Source: Bacteroidia bacterium (GTDB lineage Bacteria > Bacteroidota > Bacteroidia > J057 > JADKCL01). Taken from it: DNA of 64,000 nt. The DNA lies in the NCBI GenBank assembly GCA_020635905.1, contig JACJYV010000001.1:434001-498000 (forward strand), given 5' to 3'. Numbering within the stretch: the stretch's first letter is position 1; every line of letters starts with the position of its first letter. The notes beneath the pieces are model-generated. The model worked only from the letters and a program-made list of their open reading frames with translations. It searched no databases and was not told the origin of the DNA. This document shows, in pieces, positions 55,142-63,193 of the stretch. Position numbers and translations under genes: made by a program.

Positions 55142-55588
55142 ATGAAACCGTATTACATTTCTTTTCAAGAATTCTTAAAAATGCACCCTGATTCCTATGA
55201 ATTTGGTTCGGTGGAAGATGGTGTTTCCCTGAAGTGGATAAAAATGGCCGAGCAAAGGTTAGGGGTAACTTTCCCAGACTCATACAAATGGTGGTTGCAA
55301 AACTACCGTGGAGGTGAAATCTTCGGAGACGAGGTATATTCTGTTTACGGTCTCCCATTCGATCAGGTGGTAGGAGGCGATATTGTTTACGTCAATGAAT
55401 TAGCCCGGAAAAATGGAGAGTTACAACCTACCCAGTTGCTGATACTTGAAAATGATCAGGGCAATGGCTATTATCTCGATCTCAAAAAAATGAATTCTGA
55501 CGGGGAATGTCCCGTTTTTGAAAGACTTTCAGGGGCTCTTTATGCAGCCAATTTCCTTGAATTTATTCAAAAGTATATCAGGAATTGA
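55142..55588 (+). CDS. SMI1/KNR4 (SUKH) family immunity protein
   Basis: A 148-aa SUKH protein. WIKMAEQRLGVTFPDSYKWW, LQNYRGGEI and YGLPFDQVVGGD are the family signature, and LLILENDQGNGYYLDL follows. SUKH proteins are immunity factors for many nuclease toxins, including WHH and other HNH types. It lies 50 bases after the candidate immunity gene. Either this or the preceding gene could be the true partner of the toxin, and the other could be left over from an earlier toxin tip. Confidence 0.85.
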   Translation: MKPYYISFQEFLKMHPDSYEFGSVEDGVSLKWIKMAEQRLGVTFPDSYKWWLQNYRGGEIFGDEVYSVYGLPFDQVVGGDIVYVNELARKNGELQPTQLLILENDQGNGYYLDLKKMNSDGECPVFERLSGALYAANFLEFIQKYIRN

Positions 55589-55943
55589 GGGGAAATGAGA
55601 GATGTCTGCTATTAGGTTTTTGGGTTAACTTATTGAATTGCCACAGAAAACAAAGTTTCCTTTAAAAATTGATTTCGAAAACCATGCGCAATTCGAAGTG
55701 GACTTACCCATGAGCATAGGACAGTCAACAGGAAAAAACTGACAGTTGGCCCGCAGGGCCGGGGGCGGAGTGCTTTTTCAGGGAATGGGAGGCATAAAAA
55801 ATCCATTCTACACCTTCGTTATCAGCCAAATTGCCCTTGGCTGGCGTTTGGGAGTGTATTGTTTGAATCAAACACTTAAACCAAACAAAGGTGGCTTTAT
55901 ACAAAAACCTCAAAAAGAGAGTTTGGGTGACTTTCCGCCGTTT
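55589..55943. other. Intergenic stretch with a possible gene fragment
   Basis: From 55629 to 55742 a frame without an ATG reads PQKTKFPLKIDFENHAQFEV and then a short tail with stop. This looks like normal protein and may be a broken 3' end of another immunity or element gene. The rest holds nothing I can support. Confidence 0.35.
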
Positions 55944-56425
55944 TCGTTACGGAATAAAACCAGATCGTTACCGATTATTGGCACCTTTGTTACGGCTGGG
56001 GATGCATTTTAGGGGATTCTGTTACGGCAAGTGTTACGGTTCGTTACGTTTAAGGAGATTCTGTTACGGCAAGTGTTACGGTTCGTTACGTTTCAAGGGA
56101 TTCCGTTATGACAAGCGTTACGGTTCGTTACGTTTTAAGAGACTTCGTTACGGTTGGTGTTACAGTTCGTTACGTTTCGGGGGATTCCGTTACGACAAGT
56201 GTTACGGTTCGTTAAGTTTCGGGAGATTCCGTTACGGCAAGTGTTACGGTTCATTACGTTTCGGGAGATTCCGTTACGGGAAGCATGAAGGTTCGTTACG
56301 ATCCAGGGGATCGCGTTACGATTGGGGTGAGGGTTCGTTACGTTTTTGAGGATTTTGTTACGGCAAGTTTAGGCACGTTACGTTTAAAATGGCTGGGTTA
56401 AGCCTGGCGTTACTGTTCGTTACGG
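55944..56425. repeat. GTTACG repeat array, block 1
   Basis: GTTACG occurs more than 20 times in about 480 bases. Many copies fall in an imperfect 42-base unit made of TTCGTTACGTTT, a GGGATTCC-like spacer, GTTACGGCAAGTGTTACGG, giving three hexamers per unit with fixed spacing. Because 42 is a multiple of three, a 152-codon frame (55891-56349) survives as RYGKCYGSLRF-like 14-residue repeats, but its composition makes a real protein doubtful. The units are contiguous with no spacers, so this is not a CRISPR array. Confidence 0.8.
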
Positions 56426-56599
56426 CAATTGCTTGGGTGATGAGTCTTTGGGCAAAGGGGCCTTCCGATTATTAGGGGTAAATTGGGATAAATTTCTTTT
56501 CAGAGTAGATTACGAACTCAACTGTAGTAATATCTGGTAAGGTTTATTCGTTCCCTTTTGTTCCATTTAGATTCAGTGGAAAAAGCGAATGAAAATATT

Positions 56600-56818
56600 A
56601 TGAATTCAGTCAAGTCCAAATTATCAAAGGCCAAATACTCTAAGGGCGAACGTCCCCGCAGTGTCACCATAGAAGACATCCAAAAGGTGAGGCCAAATTT
56701 AAGTGAAGAGGAGGCAGAAGAAATCCTGGTATCTATCCAAAGATTCTGTGCAATTATAGTTGATTTTGCTTCCGAACAAACGGAAAAGAAGGAATTGTCC
56801 AATTTGACAACCCCTTAA
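56600..56818 (+). CDS. Small protein of unknown function
   Basis: A 72-aa frame between the two GTTACG blocks. MNSVKSKLSKAKYSKGERPR leads to IEDIQKVRPNLSEEEAEEIL and a hydrophobic end FCAIIVDFASEQ. Its helical pattern and normal amino-acid usage look like a real small protein. The open frame reaches back to 56558 through a TTG, but ATG 56600 is simpler. No family recognised; possibly element-linked. Confidence 0.45.
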   Translation: MNSVKSKLSKAKYSKGERPRSVTIEDIQKVRPNLSEEEAEEILVSIQRFCAIIVDFASEQTEKKELSNLTTP

Positions 56819-56875
56819 ATTCCAATTCTTCCTGACAGGTAAGTGTTTAGCCTTTAAAGTAAAAGGGAAAATGGG

Positions 56876-57262
56876 TCGTTACCCCATTTTGATTGCTTTG
56901 TTACGGTTTGCGCTACCCTTTGGGGAACCTCATTACGCCGCACATTACGGTTACTTATGGTTTCGAGCATTCCGTTATGGCAAGTATTAAGGTTCTTTAC
57001 TTTTGGCAGCCGTTACGGGAATTGTTACGGTTTGTAACGTTTCAGGAGATTCCGTTACCAACCGTTACAGTTTCCCACTTTTGGAAGGAATATGTTACGG
57101 TTGTTGCCGTTTTGGGAACTTGTCTAACTCAGTAAATTGGAAGCAACCAGGGCAATGTCCCTTGAAAACGACTCAATCACCATGAAAAAAGAAGTGTTTC
57201 TCAAATTTAGCCAAAAGTAAACCCGTAACGATTGGAGGTTTTCCTTTCGTTACGGGTTTTTG
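56876..57262. repeat. GTTACG repeat region, block 2
   Basis: A second, more decayed stretch with about ten GTTACG-like hexamers (CCGTTACGGG, TGTTACGG, CATTACGG, ACCGTTACAG) but no clear unit length. It ends in the hairpin at 57219-57259, whose arms also contain the hexamer. Nothing else is seen between 56819 and 57341. Confidence 0.65.
57219..57259. terminator. Hairpin, probable bidirectional terminator
   Basis: AAACCCGTAACGA (57219-57231) pairs perfectly with TCGTTACGGGTTT (57247-57259) around a 15-base loop, and the right arm runs into further T residues. It lies after the end of the minus-strand zinc-ribbon gene and could stop transcripts from both sides. The arms contain the repeated GTTACG motif. 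Confidence 0.55.
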
Positions 57263-57341
57263 GCCTTGCCTAAAAAGTCTATTATTCTTCCCAAACCTCC
57301 CACTCATAAAGTGGTGGTAAATGAGAAAAATGGTTTTTTAC

Positions 57342-58145
57342 TCAATAAAACCCAATAAATTGGGTGCTTCTGTCTTCTTCCTTCCCTAAAGATTTAGAAT
57401 AGATTCCCACGAAAAAATCCATATCATTTGAGGTAATTTCCACTTCACCCATTGCATTGCGATTCGTGGCTGAACGGTTACACATATTGATCAATCTGGT
57501 CTTAACCAATTTTGCATCTTTCAGTCGGTGAAGTTTTTCTGCTAATGGGGTTTGGCTTTTTTCCTGCATGAAAATATTCAACTGCTGAATGAGGCTTTTG
57601 ATCTCAACCACAGAAATACTTCCCACAGAATCAAAGGTGAAAATTTCCCCCAAAATCTCCTCGAATTGTTCGCAATCAAGCCAGGAGACCATTTGTTTGT
57701 CCCTCATCAGGCACTCCAAAGGACTGCTCATGAAATCATTTTTGGCTTGGTTAATAAAGCCAATGGTATATTTCCCCAAATCGGGGAGTCCGGTTTGTTT
57801 GTTTATTTTCAACCCGCAAAAATATATATCGTCTTCAATCCAATCCTTATCACTAAACATAGGTGGTTTCTTATCCAAAGAGCGGAGTTCCATTGGGCCT
57901 AATTTTCTCCTTCCCTCTCTGGTGATGGTTCCAAATTCATCGTAAATAATGGAGGATTCATTTTCAGGTGAATGAAAAGTTGATAGGCTGTTCGAATGAT
58001 TGATTTGCGAATTGGATGATTCGAAATCGTCTGGCTCCTTTCCCCTCAGCCTGTATGCCTTCTGTTTGCAGGCGGGTGAACAAAAGGATGTATTTGATCT
58101 GGAAGCGAAGAACTCTGAGTTACAATTTTTACAGTTTTTGTACAT
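57342..58145 (-). CDS. Zinc-ribbon protein of an integrated element
   Basis: A 267-aa protein. The N-terminus has a four-Cys zinc ribbon (MYKNCKNCNSEFF, then TSFCSPACKQKAYRLRGK), of the kind found in small DNA-linked proteins of mobile elements. The rest is hydrophilic, with KWLD-like and helical segments and no enzyme motif. The frame extends to 58226 inside the upstream gene; ATG 58145 places the zinc ribbon at the N-terminus and is preferred. It follows an excisionase-like gene and probably belongs to the same element. Function unknown. Confidence 0.7.
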   Translation of the reverse strand: MYKNCKNCNSEFFASRSNTSFCSPACKQKAYRLRGKEPDDFESSNSQINHSNSLSTFHSPENESSIIYDEFGTITREGRRKLGPMELRSLDKKPPMFSDKDWIEDDIYFCGLKINKQTGLPDLGKYTIGFINQAKNDFMSSPLECLMRDKQMVSWLDCEQFEEILGEIFTFDSVGSISVVEIKSLIQQLNIFMQEKSQTPLAEKLHRLKDAKLVKTRLINMCNRSATNRNAMGEVEITSNDMDFFVGIYSKSLGKEEDRSTQFIGFY

Positions 58146-58200
58146 AGGATTCTGAATGGTTAAGGTTTGAAAAAGGCAAAAGAGGTTTTTTACAGGGAAT

Positions 58201-58533
58201 TTAATCCCGCAGATAACCATAATCATCTGATTCGGACCGCAGTCGTTCCAATTCTTCCACTGGGATAATCCAGCAAGTTCCGTGGCCTTGCTGTTGGGTA
58301 GCCCGGATAATGCCTTCCTGGCACCACCTTGAAACAGTTGGCCGACTCACCCCAATCAAATTTGCAAATTGGCGGGGGGAGTAAAACATGGGCTTCTCTC
58401 CCTCTTTCATAAGATTGGTCTTCAACTTTTCTGCTATTTCTGAAAGCATCCGGTGCAGGTTTAACAGATCGGTTTTCAGTTCCATGAGGTCTTTCCGGGT
58501 GGCTATTTGTTGTAAATCAAGAATCGTTGACAT
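58201..58533 (-). CDS. Excisionase/MerR-like helix-turn-helix protein
   Basis: A 110-aa DNA-binding protein: an N-terminal coiled coil (LLNLHRMLSEIAEKLKTN) and a winged HTH of the excisionase type (YSPRQFANLIGVSRPTVSRW, then CQEGIIRA and CWIIPVEELERLR). Such proteins direct excision or regulate element genes. It sits 1.6 kb downstream of the integrase on the same strand, consistent with an integrative element control gene. Confidence 0.82.
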   Translation of the reverse strand: MSTILDLQQIATRKDLMELKTDLLNLHRMLSEIAEKLKTNLMKEGEKPMFYSPRQFANLIGVSRPTVSRWCQEGIIRATQQQGHGTCWIIPVEELERLRSESDDYGYLRD

Positions 58534-58845
58534 AGGTAAATTGGGTTAGTTACAAGATTTTTGAAAAACAAAGGGTGTTGCATGGGATGCGCAAGCTAAA
58601 GCCTGCCCGTTGGGGTGGCGGGCGGGATTTTTGGATAATAACAGATTCCATAGGCATATAGAAAAAGGCTTGGTTGCGGGCAAAACATAGGAAAAATTAG
58701 TGCAAAAATTGCCCTCCCTGGCCCCCAGAGAATGAAAACTGTCCCCCTAATCGGGAATTAGTGAAGGATTAGGCTGCTTATTTTTGGGGGACAGCTGGGG
58801 GACAAATTTTGTTAAATGGCAAAAAAGCCAAAAAACAATGCAATC
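58534..58845. other. Intergenic region with nested inverted repeat
   Basis: About 310 bases without a gene. Main content is the nested inverted repeat at 58739-58794, plus a G/C-rich patch near 58600 (GCCCGTTGGGGTGGCGGGCGGG). Confidence 0.5.
58739..58794. repeat. Nested inverted repeat, possible recombination or regulatory site
   Basis: CTGTCCCCC (58739-58747) pairs with GGGGGACAG (58786-58794), and inside it CCTAATC (58746-58752) pairs with GATTAGG (58767-58773). GGGGGAC occurs once more at 58797. Within an element it could be a binding site for the excisionase-like protein or a transcription terminator. Confidence 0.45.
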
Positions 58846-59961
58846 CTATCCCTCCAAATCCCTCAGCATCCGTCTCAAAGCTACCCGAACAGCTTCCAGA
58901 TTTGCAGGTGTCTCCACCGGATTGCTAAACCCCTTCCTGAGATGGTCTTTGCTGTAACCCGTCAGCAGGTGCCAGGAATAAGCAGCCAAGGTATTGGAAA
59001 GATTTTCGTCCTTGAGCGACACCCCAAATTTACGGGCCAGATTTGCCAGAAGCACAGTTTGTTCAAGGGAAAGATGAGTCATTCCATCCTCTTTAAAACG
59101 GGTTAACTTTTGCCTGGGGATAGTGGTCAAATAGGAATGGTCAGAGCCACCAGTAGTTTGGATTTCCAAATCTTCATTCCCAGGCTGGTATTCATTTTCC
59201 AAATCTTCCAACCCAGTTGTGTCACCTTGAAATTCCTCCATAATCTCCTGATGATCTTTCCCCGTCTTTTCTGTAAAAAACTCAACGATCATTTCGAGGG
59301 TCAGGAAGCGAATCAGTAGCTTAATGATTTTCCTTGGGCATTCCTCCCAGAATAAATCCATGGGATGGGCAAATGCATGTCCATTAAGGGAAGTCAAAGT
59401 TTGGGGTTTCCCAGAGGTCGTTTTTTCAGAGATTTCCCAACCCTTTGCGGTTGCCAGAATGTGTATTTCCAATTTATCTTTCAATCTTCCCGCCAGATTC
59501 AATTCCTTTAAAAATCGATCCGCTAAACCATTGGCCTGACGGAAATCAGGATGGCTATTTACAGGATAATCCTTCAGAAATTCAATTTGATCTGAACGGT
59601 GAAACTCGGGATGGGTTTCTATGAATTGCTTGTTTCCAAGAGCAGAAAATATGAATTGTGCCGCATGAGCTTTCGCCGCATTTTGCAATATGGGAATTGA
59701 CCTCCAGGTTCGTTCTATTGGGTCATTTTTCCAAAGTTTTTCATTTTCACGGAAGGTGTTTAGAATTTTGCTGAATAGCCAGGAGTACTGTAAATCCCAT
59801 AATTGGTGGGAACGAAGGCCGAGGTTTAAAAATTCTACCTTAAGCACGTAATCCTGGTCGCCAGCTTCCTCCAAACGATGTTCGAGTTTGTACTTTAAAA
59901 AGGAGATGTATCGGTCACTCAAGGTGCGAAAATAGAGGTCAGGATTCAGGTTGTTATTCAT
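58846..59961 (-). CDS. Element-associated protein of unknown function
   Basis: A 371-aa soluble protein of helical character (YFRTLSDRYISFLKYKLEHR, KIIKLLIRFLTLEMIVEFF) with an acidic linker around 245-275 and a helical C-terminus. I recognise no catalytic motif. Proteins of this size often lie between the integrase and the excisionase in Bacteroidota integrative elements. It is on the same strand as both. Function unknown. Confidence 0.7.
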   Translation of the reverse strand: MNNNLNPDLYFRTLSDRYISFLKYKLEHRLEEAGDQDYVLKVEFLNLGLRSHQLWDLQYSWLFSKILNTFRENEKLWKNDPIERTWRSIPILQNAAKAHAAQFIFSALGNKQFIETHPEFHRSDQIEFLKDYPVNSHPDFRQANGLADRFLKELNLAGRLKDKLEIHILATAKGWEISEKTTSGKPQTLTSLNGHAFAHPMDLFWEECPRKIIKLLIRFLTLEMIVEFFTEKTGKDHQEIMEEFQGDTTGLEDLENEYQPGNEDLEIQTTGGSDHSYLTTIPRQKLTRFKEDGMTHLSLEQTVLLANLARKFGVSLKDENLSNTLAAYSWHLLTGYSKDHLRKGFSNPVETPANLEAVRVALRRMLRDLEG

Positions 59962-60103
59962 GGGATAAAGGTTAGGTTAATAAAACTGCTCGAAAGCCGC
60001 GAATTGGGTCATTTTTTCAAACGTATTAAGAAAAATATAAAATGCATAACCCAAATTGCAGTTTGGATAATAACTAACACGAACGTGTGCAATATTGTAA
60101 AAG

Positions 60104-60123
60104 CGGGAACCCAAAGGCTCCCG
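60104..60123 (-). terminator. Rho-independent terminator of the integrase gene
   Basis: On the minus strand CGGGAGCC, loop TTTG, GGTTCCCG (one G-T pair) is followed by CTTTTAC. It begins 23 bases after the integrase stop. Confidence 0.6.
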
Positions 60124-60145
60124 TTTCCTCATCAAATTCCTGAAT

Positions 60146-61660
60146 TCAGGCCACTTTGAAATGACCTTTTCGCTTGGTTGGAACTTCCAAAACCCGTTTC
60201 TCTGGAAAGGAATCAGACTTCAGTCTTTCCATTTGCAACCTGAGCCGTTCTGGGATTTTCAGACCCGGATTGGCCTGGATCAATTCGGCTACATCCTGCA
60301 AAAATGGATTGACTTCACTGGGCTGAATTAAGGGTTGCTCAACATCAAACATCTTCATGGCTTCGTCCAAAGAATTGTCTGCAACCTTTGCATAGTGGCG
60401 TTCTGTGGTTAGAACTGATGAATGCCCGGCCAAAGTGGAAACGATCTTCATGCGTACCCCCTCATTGAGCAGGTAGGTCGCAAAAGTCCTTCGCAAGCTG
60501 TGAATGGTTACGTGCTTTGTAATGCCCAAAAGTGAACAGATTTTCCGAAGGTTATTATTCATGTTTGCGTTGTTGCCCATTTTGACCTTAAAAACGCTTC
60601 CTTCCTGACCAAGATTTGCAACCTCCCGCAGCCGTTCAGTGATATACAGTCGAACAGGCGCACCAGTTTTCTCAGTTGTTACACTCAAATGCGTTTTACC
60701 AAAACTTACGTCCGGGTGGCGGTTGGCAACCTTTTGAAGGTCGGAGAAACGCAATCCTGAATAAACTCCAAAGAGGATAATTGCCAATCTCTCATGTAAC
60801 ACAGTGCCAAAATTGCCAACCCTGCCTTTGGTTTGGGGCACCAGAACTTCCAGTTCACGGTTGGCGTAGGCTTCCTGCAAGCGTTGTAATTCATCCTTTT
60901 CGAGGAAAGAACCAATGCAGGCCTCTTCGCGGGAATAAAACCCCCGCATTGAAAATTCGTCAAACACATTGCGCGAAATTTCTCCTTCCAGATGGGCATA
61001 GCGCAGAATGGTGCCAACTCTGCGCATGGCTCTGCCAGCGGTAGAATCAGAATATCCTTTTCCGGTCACCTTCCCATTTTCGTCTTTCCCCTCTTCCCGG
61101 AAAAGCCAGTTTTGAAACTGTCTGAGCCAATCCACAGAAATCTGGGGTAACCTTACAGGGCCTGCAAATTCCTCAAATTGGGTAATTGCTTTCAATAATG
61201 TCTCAAATGATTTTCTTGATTTTGGCTTGTGGCCCCGCGAATCTGCAAAATCCTCGTACCATGCCTTTGCATAGGCTGAAAAGGTTTGTGCATCCTTTCT
61301 TCCCCAAAGTCGTTGTAAAAGGTCATGGGTAATGGCCATTTCAGTTTTGGCAAGTTTCTCAATCAAATCATCCATTTCCTTGATCTTCGAGTTCAGGATG
61401 CGTTCGATTCGTTTAGAATCGCGGTTCCCCTTGCTGTGACTGATGCGCTTATTTTTCAATTTTCGCCCCGTTTCTGGATCTTTTTCATTCACCCAAAAAG
61501 CACGATCCATGTATAACTCCCGGTCCCCCTTGGTGGAAGTAGGATAAAGCCTTTTTACGCCCCCAATGTCAACCCTGATCCAGAATTTAGAAAAGCCATC
61601 TGAAGGGCGTTTGTGGCTGTCCAGATGCGCATGAACGGTAGGTAAAATACTGTGTCCCAT
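60146..61660 (-). CDS. Tyrosine recombinase/integrase
   Basis: A 504-aa site-specific recombinase of the phage-integrase family. The N-terminal arm and core-binding domain (SAYAKAWYEDFADSRG, SVDWLRQFQNWLF) precede the catalytic domain with R in GVYSGLRFSDL, HSLRRTFAT (H and R), LAGHSS (H) and the nucleophile in TERHYAKV. All five core residues are present, so it is probably active. The frame can start at ATG 61702, but ATG 61660 has an A-rich leader and a normal N-terminus. It likely moved the element that covers about 57300-61700. I could not find flanking attachment repeats. Confidence 0.92.
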   Translation of the reverse strand: MGHSILPTVHAHLDSHKRPSDGFSKFWIRVDIGGVKRLYPTSTKGDRELYMDRAFWVNEKDPETGRKLKNKRISHSKGNRDSKRIERILNSKIKEMDDLIEKLAKTEMAITHDLLQRLWGRKDAQTFSAYAKAWYEDFADSRGHKPKSRKSFETLLKAITQFEEFAGPVRLPQISVDWLRQFQNWLFREEGKDENGKVTGKGYSDSTAGRAMRRVGTILRYAHLEGEISRNVFDEFSMRGFYSREEACIGSFLEKDELQRLQEAYANRELEVLVPQTKGRVGNFGTVLHERLAIILFGVYSGLRFSDLQKVANRHPDVSFGKTHLSVTTEKTGAPVRLYITERLREVANLGQEGSVFKVKMGNNANMNNNLRKICSLLGITKHVTIHSLRRTFATYLLNEGVRMKIVSTLAGHSSVLTTERHYAKVADNSLDEAMKMFDVEQPLIQPSEVNPFLQDVAELIQANPGLKIPERLRLQMERLKSDSFPEKRVLEVPTKRKGHFKVA

Positions 61661-61950
61661 AATTTGAATTTGTTTTTGTAAGTCTAACCAACTTCTAACC
61701 ATTAGTTGAGAACGATGACCAAAACGGCCTGCACAACATGATTAATTTCAGGTTTCTAAATCCAAAAAATGGGCCATACAGCTTATGAACAGGGTAGTTG
61801 CTCAAGAGTTTGGTGGGATGGAGTCCCAGCGGGGTCACCATATTTTAGCCTTTGGCCCAAAACTGGTTGCACCCAGCGAACCGTTATTCCTTAGCATATT
61901 CGGATTACCATGTCGCCCTTAAATTGACGCCTATGCGAAAGCTTTGCGCT

Positions 61951-61966
61951 CCCGATTGCTATCGGG
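61951..61966. repeat. Dispersed palindrome, copy 1 (CCCGATTGCTATCGGG)
   Basis: Imperfect palindrome inside the direct repeat TTTGCGCTCCCGAT. Such CCCGATAGCTATCGGG units are common dispersed repeats in Bacteroidota intergenic DNA. Confidence 0.7.
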
Positions 61967-62012
61967 ATTGCTCCCTCCAACCCACGAAACGCAGAAAACA
62001 ACCCCTTTGCGC

Positions 62013-62030
62013 TCCCGATAGCTATCGGGA
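62013..62030. repeat. Dispersed palindrome, copy 2 (TCCCGATAGCTATCGGGA)
   Basis: Perfect 18-base palindrome, preceded by the same TTTGCGC as copy 1 about 60 bases upstream. Confidence 0.75.
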
Positions 62031-62059
62031 TTGCGTTACCTTAACCCCCATAAGCCCCC

Positions 62060-62512
62060 TCAGTTCACCGCAATCAAATGAATATTAAACACCAGCACCG
62101 AATTGGCCGGAATGGTGCCCACATGATTGGAACCATAGCCCAGAGAGGAAGGCAGAATTAAAATCCCGCCGCCGCCGGCTTTGTAATGGGGCATGCCCAG
62201 TTGCCAGCCGCGGATCAGGCCGGAAAGGGGAAATGTCAGGGGTTGACCGTTGTCGATGGAAGAATCAAACTTGGTGCCGTTGAGCAAAAATCCCTCATAA
62301 TCCACCGTAATCTCGCTGCTCAGGCTGGGATTGGCTCCCGTACCCAGAGAATCCACCACATAATACAACCCTTCCTCCCCGGCCACTGCATCCAGACTGT
62401 TTTCGCTGATGTAATCCTGGATCAGATCAGCATCAATCCTGTCCTGTTTTTTCTTGCAGGACACAAACAAAAGGGCAGGTACCAGCAGGAAGAGATATCC
62501 GTATTTTTTCAT
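62060..62512 (-). CDS. FKBP-type peptidyl-prolyl isomerase lipoprotein
   Basis: A 150-aa lipoprotein. The signal YLFLLVPALLFVSC ends in a lipobox Cys. The FKBP domain shows VDYEGFLLNGTKFDSS, PLTFPLSGLIRGWQLGMPHY and SLGYGSN, with the usual aromatic active-site residues, so it should catalyse proline isomerisation of exported proteins in the periplasm. The frame extends to a TTG at 62527, but ATG 62512 fits the signal peptide. It is single-copy here with its own start region. Confidence 0.92.
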   Translation of the reverse strand: MKKYGYLFLLVPALLFVSCKKKQDRIDADLIQDYISENSLDAVAGEEGLYYVVDSLGTGANPSLSSEITVDYEGFLLNGTKFDSSIDNGQPLTFPLSGLIRGWQLGMPHYKAGGGGILILPSSLGYGSNHVGTIPANSVLVFNIHLIAVN

Positions 62513-62566
62513 GGAGTGAAAATACAACGTTTATCCCTTTTGCAAAAGAAAAATCAGCCCCTCCGC

Positions 62567-63181
62567 TCAGACATGCAAACTCCGCCACAGGGCAATGCTG
62601 GCCAGACTGCGGTAGGGAGCCCAGGCTTCGGCCCGGCGGGAAAATTCGGCCCGTTTGGCATCCGCAGGCATATCATAGTGCAGGATCATGGCGTTGCGCA
62701 GGCCCAGGTCGTCGGGGGCAAACACATCCAGGCGCCCCAAACCCGAGATCAGCAACATCTGGGCCGTCCATTTCCCGATGCCTTTCAGGCTGGTGAGGGT
62801 GCGGATCACCTCCTCATCCTCCGCAATCCGCAGGCCGTGAAATTTGTGGGGATTTTGCTGAAACTCTTCCGCCAGCGCGATCAGGTAGTGGTATTTTTGC
62901 TTGCCAATCCCGAAGGAGCGAAATTCCTCCTGGGTCAGGCGCAGCAGCACTTCGGGCCGAACCTGGTTTTCGGTATAATGCCGCAGGCGGGCCTCCACCG
63001 TATCCGAGGCCTTGGTGGAGATCAACTGGCTGATGATGTTGACCACCAGACAATCAAACAGGTCTTCGGCGGGCCGGATCACAATCTCCCCGGCCAGGGG
63101 AATGAGACGGGCCATGACCGGGTCTTGCCGGGTCAGGTATTTCAGGCCCTTGCGCACTTCAGTTTGCAAATTCATTGCCAT
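62567..63181 (-). CDS. AlkA-like DNA-3-methyladenine glycosylase (HhH-GPD)
   Basis: A 204-aa DNA glycosylase that removes alkylated bases. The helix-hairpin-helix is LKGIGKWTAQMLLISGLGR and the catalytic Asp follows in DVFAPDDLG. The protein lacks the N-terminal beta domain of AlkA and has no Fe-S Cys cluster, so it is a minimal HhH-GPD form. ATG 63175 is an alternative start. It lies 12 bases after the TrmN6 gene on the same strand. Confidence 0.9.
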   Translation of the reverse strand: MAMNLQTEVRKGLKYLTRQDPVMARLIPLAGEIVIRPAEDLFDCLVVNIISQLISTKASDTVEARLRHYTENQVRPEVLLRLTQEEFRSFGIGKQKYHYLIALAEEFQQNPHKFHGLRIAEDEEVIRTLTSLKGIGKWTAQMLLISGLGRLDVFAPDDLGLRNAMILHYDMPADAKRAEFSRRAEAWAPYRSLASIALWRSLHV

Positions 63182-63193
63182 CCCCGAAGATAA

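Larger units (their letters stand above)
61661..62059. other. Intergenic region between element and housekeeping genes
   Basis: About 400 bases without a gene. It holds a fragment of the palindromic repeat type seen at 24150-25830 (CCCAGCGGGGTCACC near 61825) and two copies of a direct repeat that contains the palindrome described at 61951 and 62013. The left element boundary could lie here. Confidence 0.5.

Noticed and set aside
55891..56349. 152-codon frame across the GTTACG array
   Set aside because: The frame exists because the repeat unit is 42 bases long; the product is a 14-residue repeat rich in Arg, Tyr, Gly and Cys and starts outside the array without a leader. I treat it as repeat DNA, though translation cannot be excluded.
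55944..56425. Possible CRISPR array
   Set aside because: Units are contiguous and imperfect, without unique spacers, and no cas gene is in the window.
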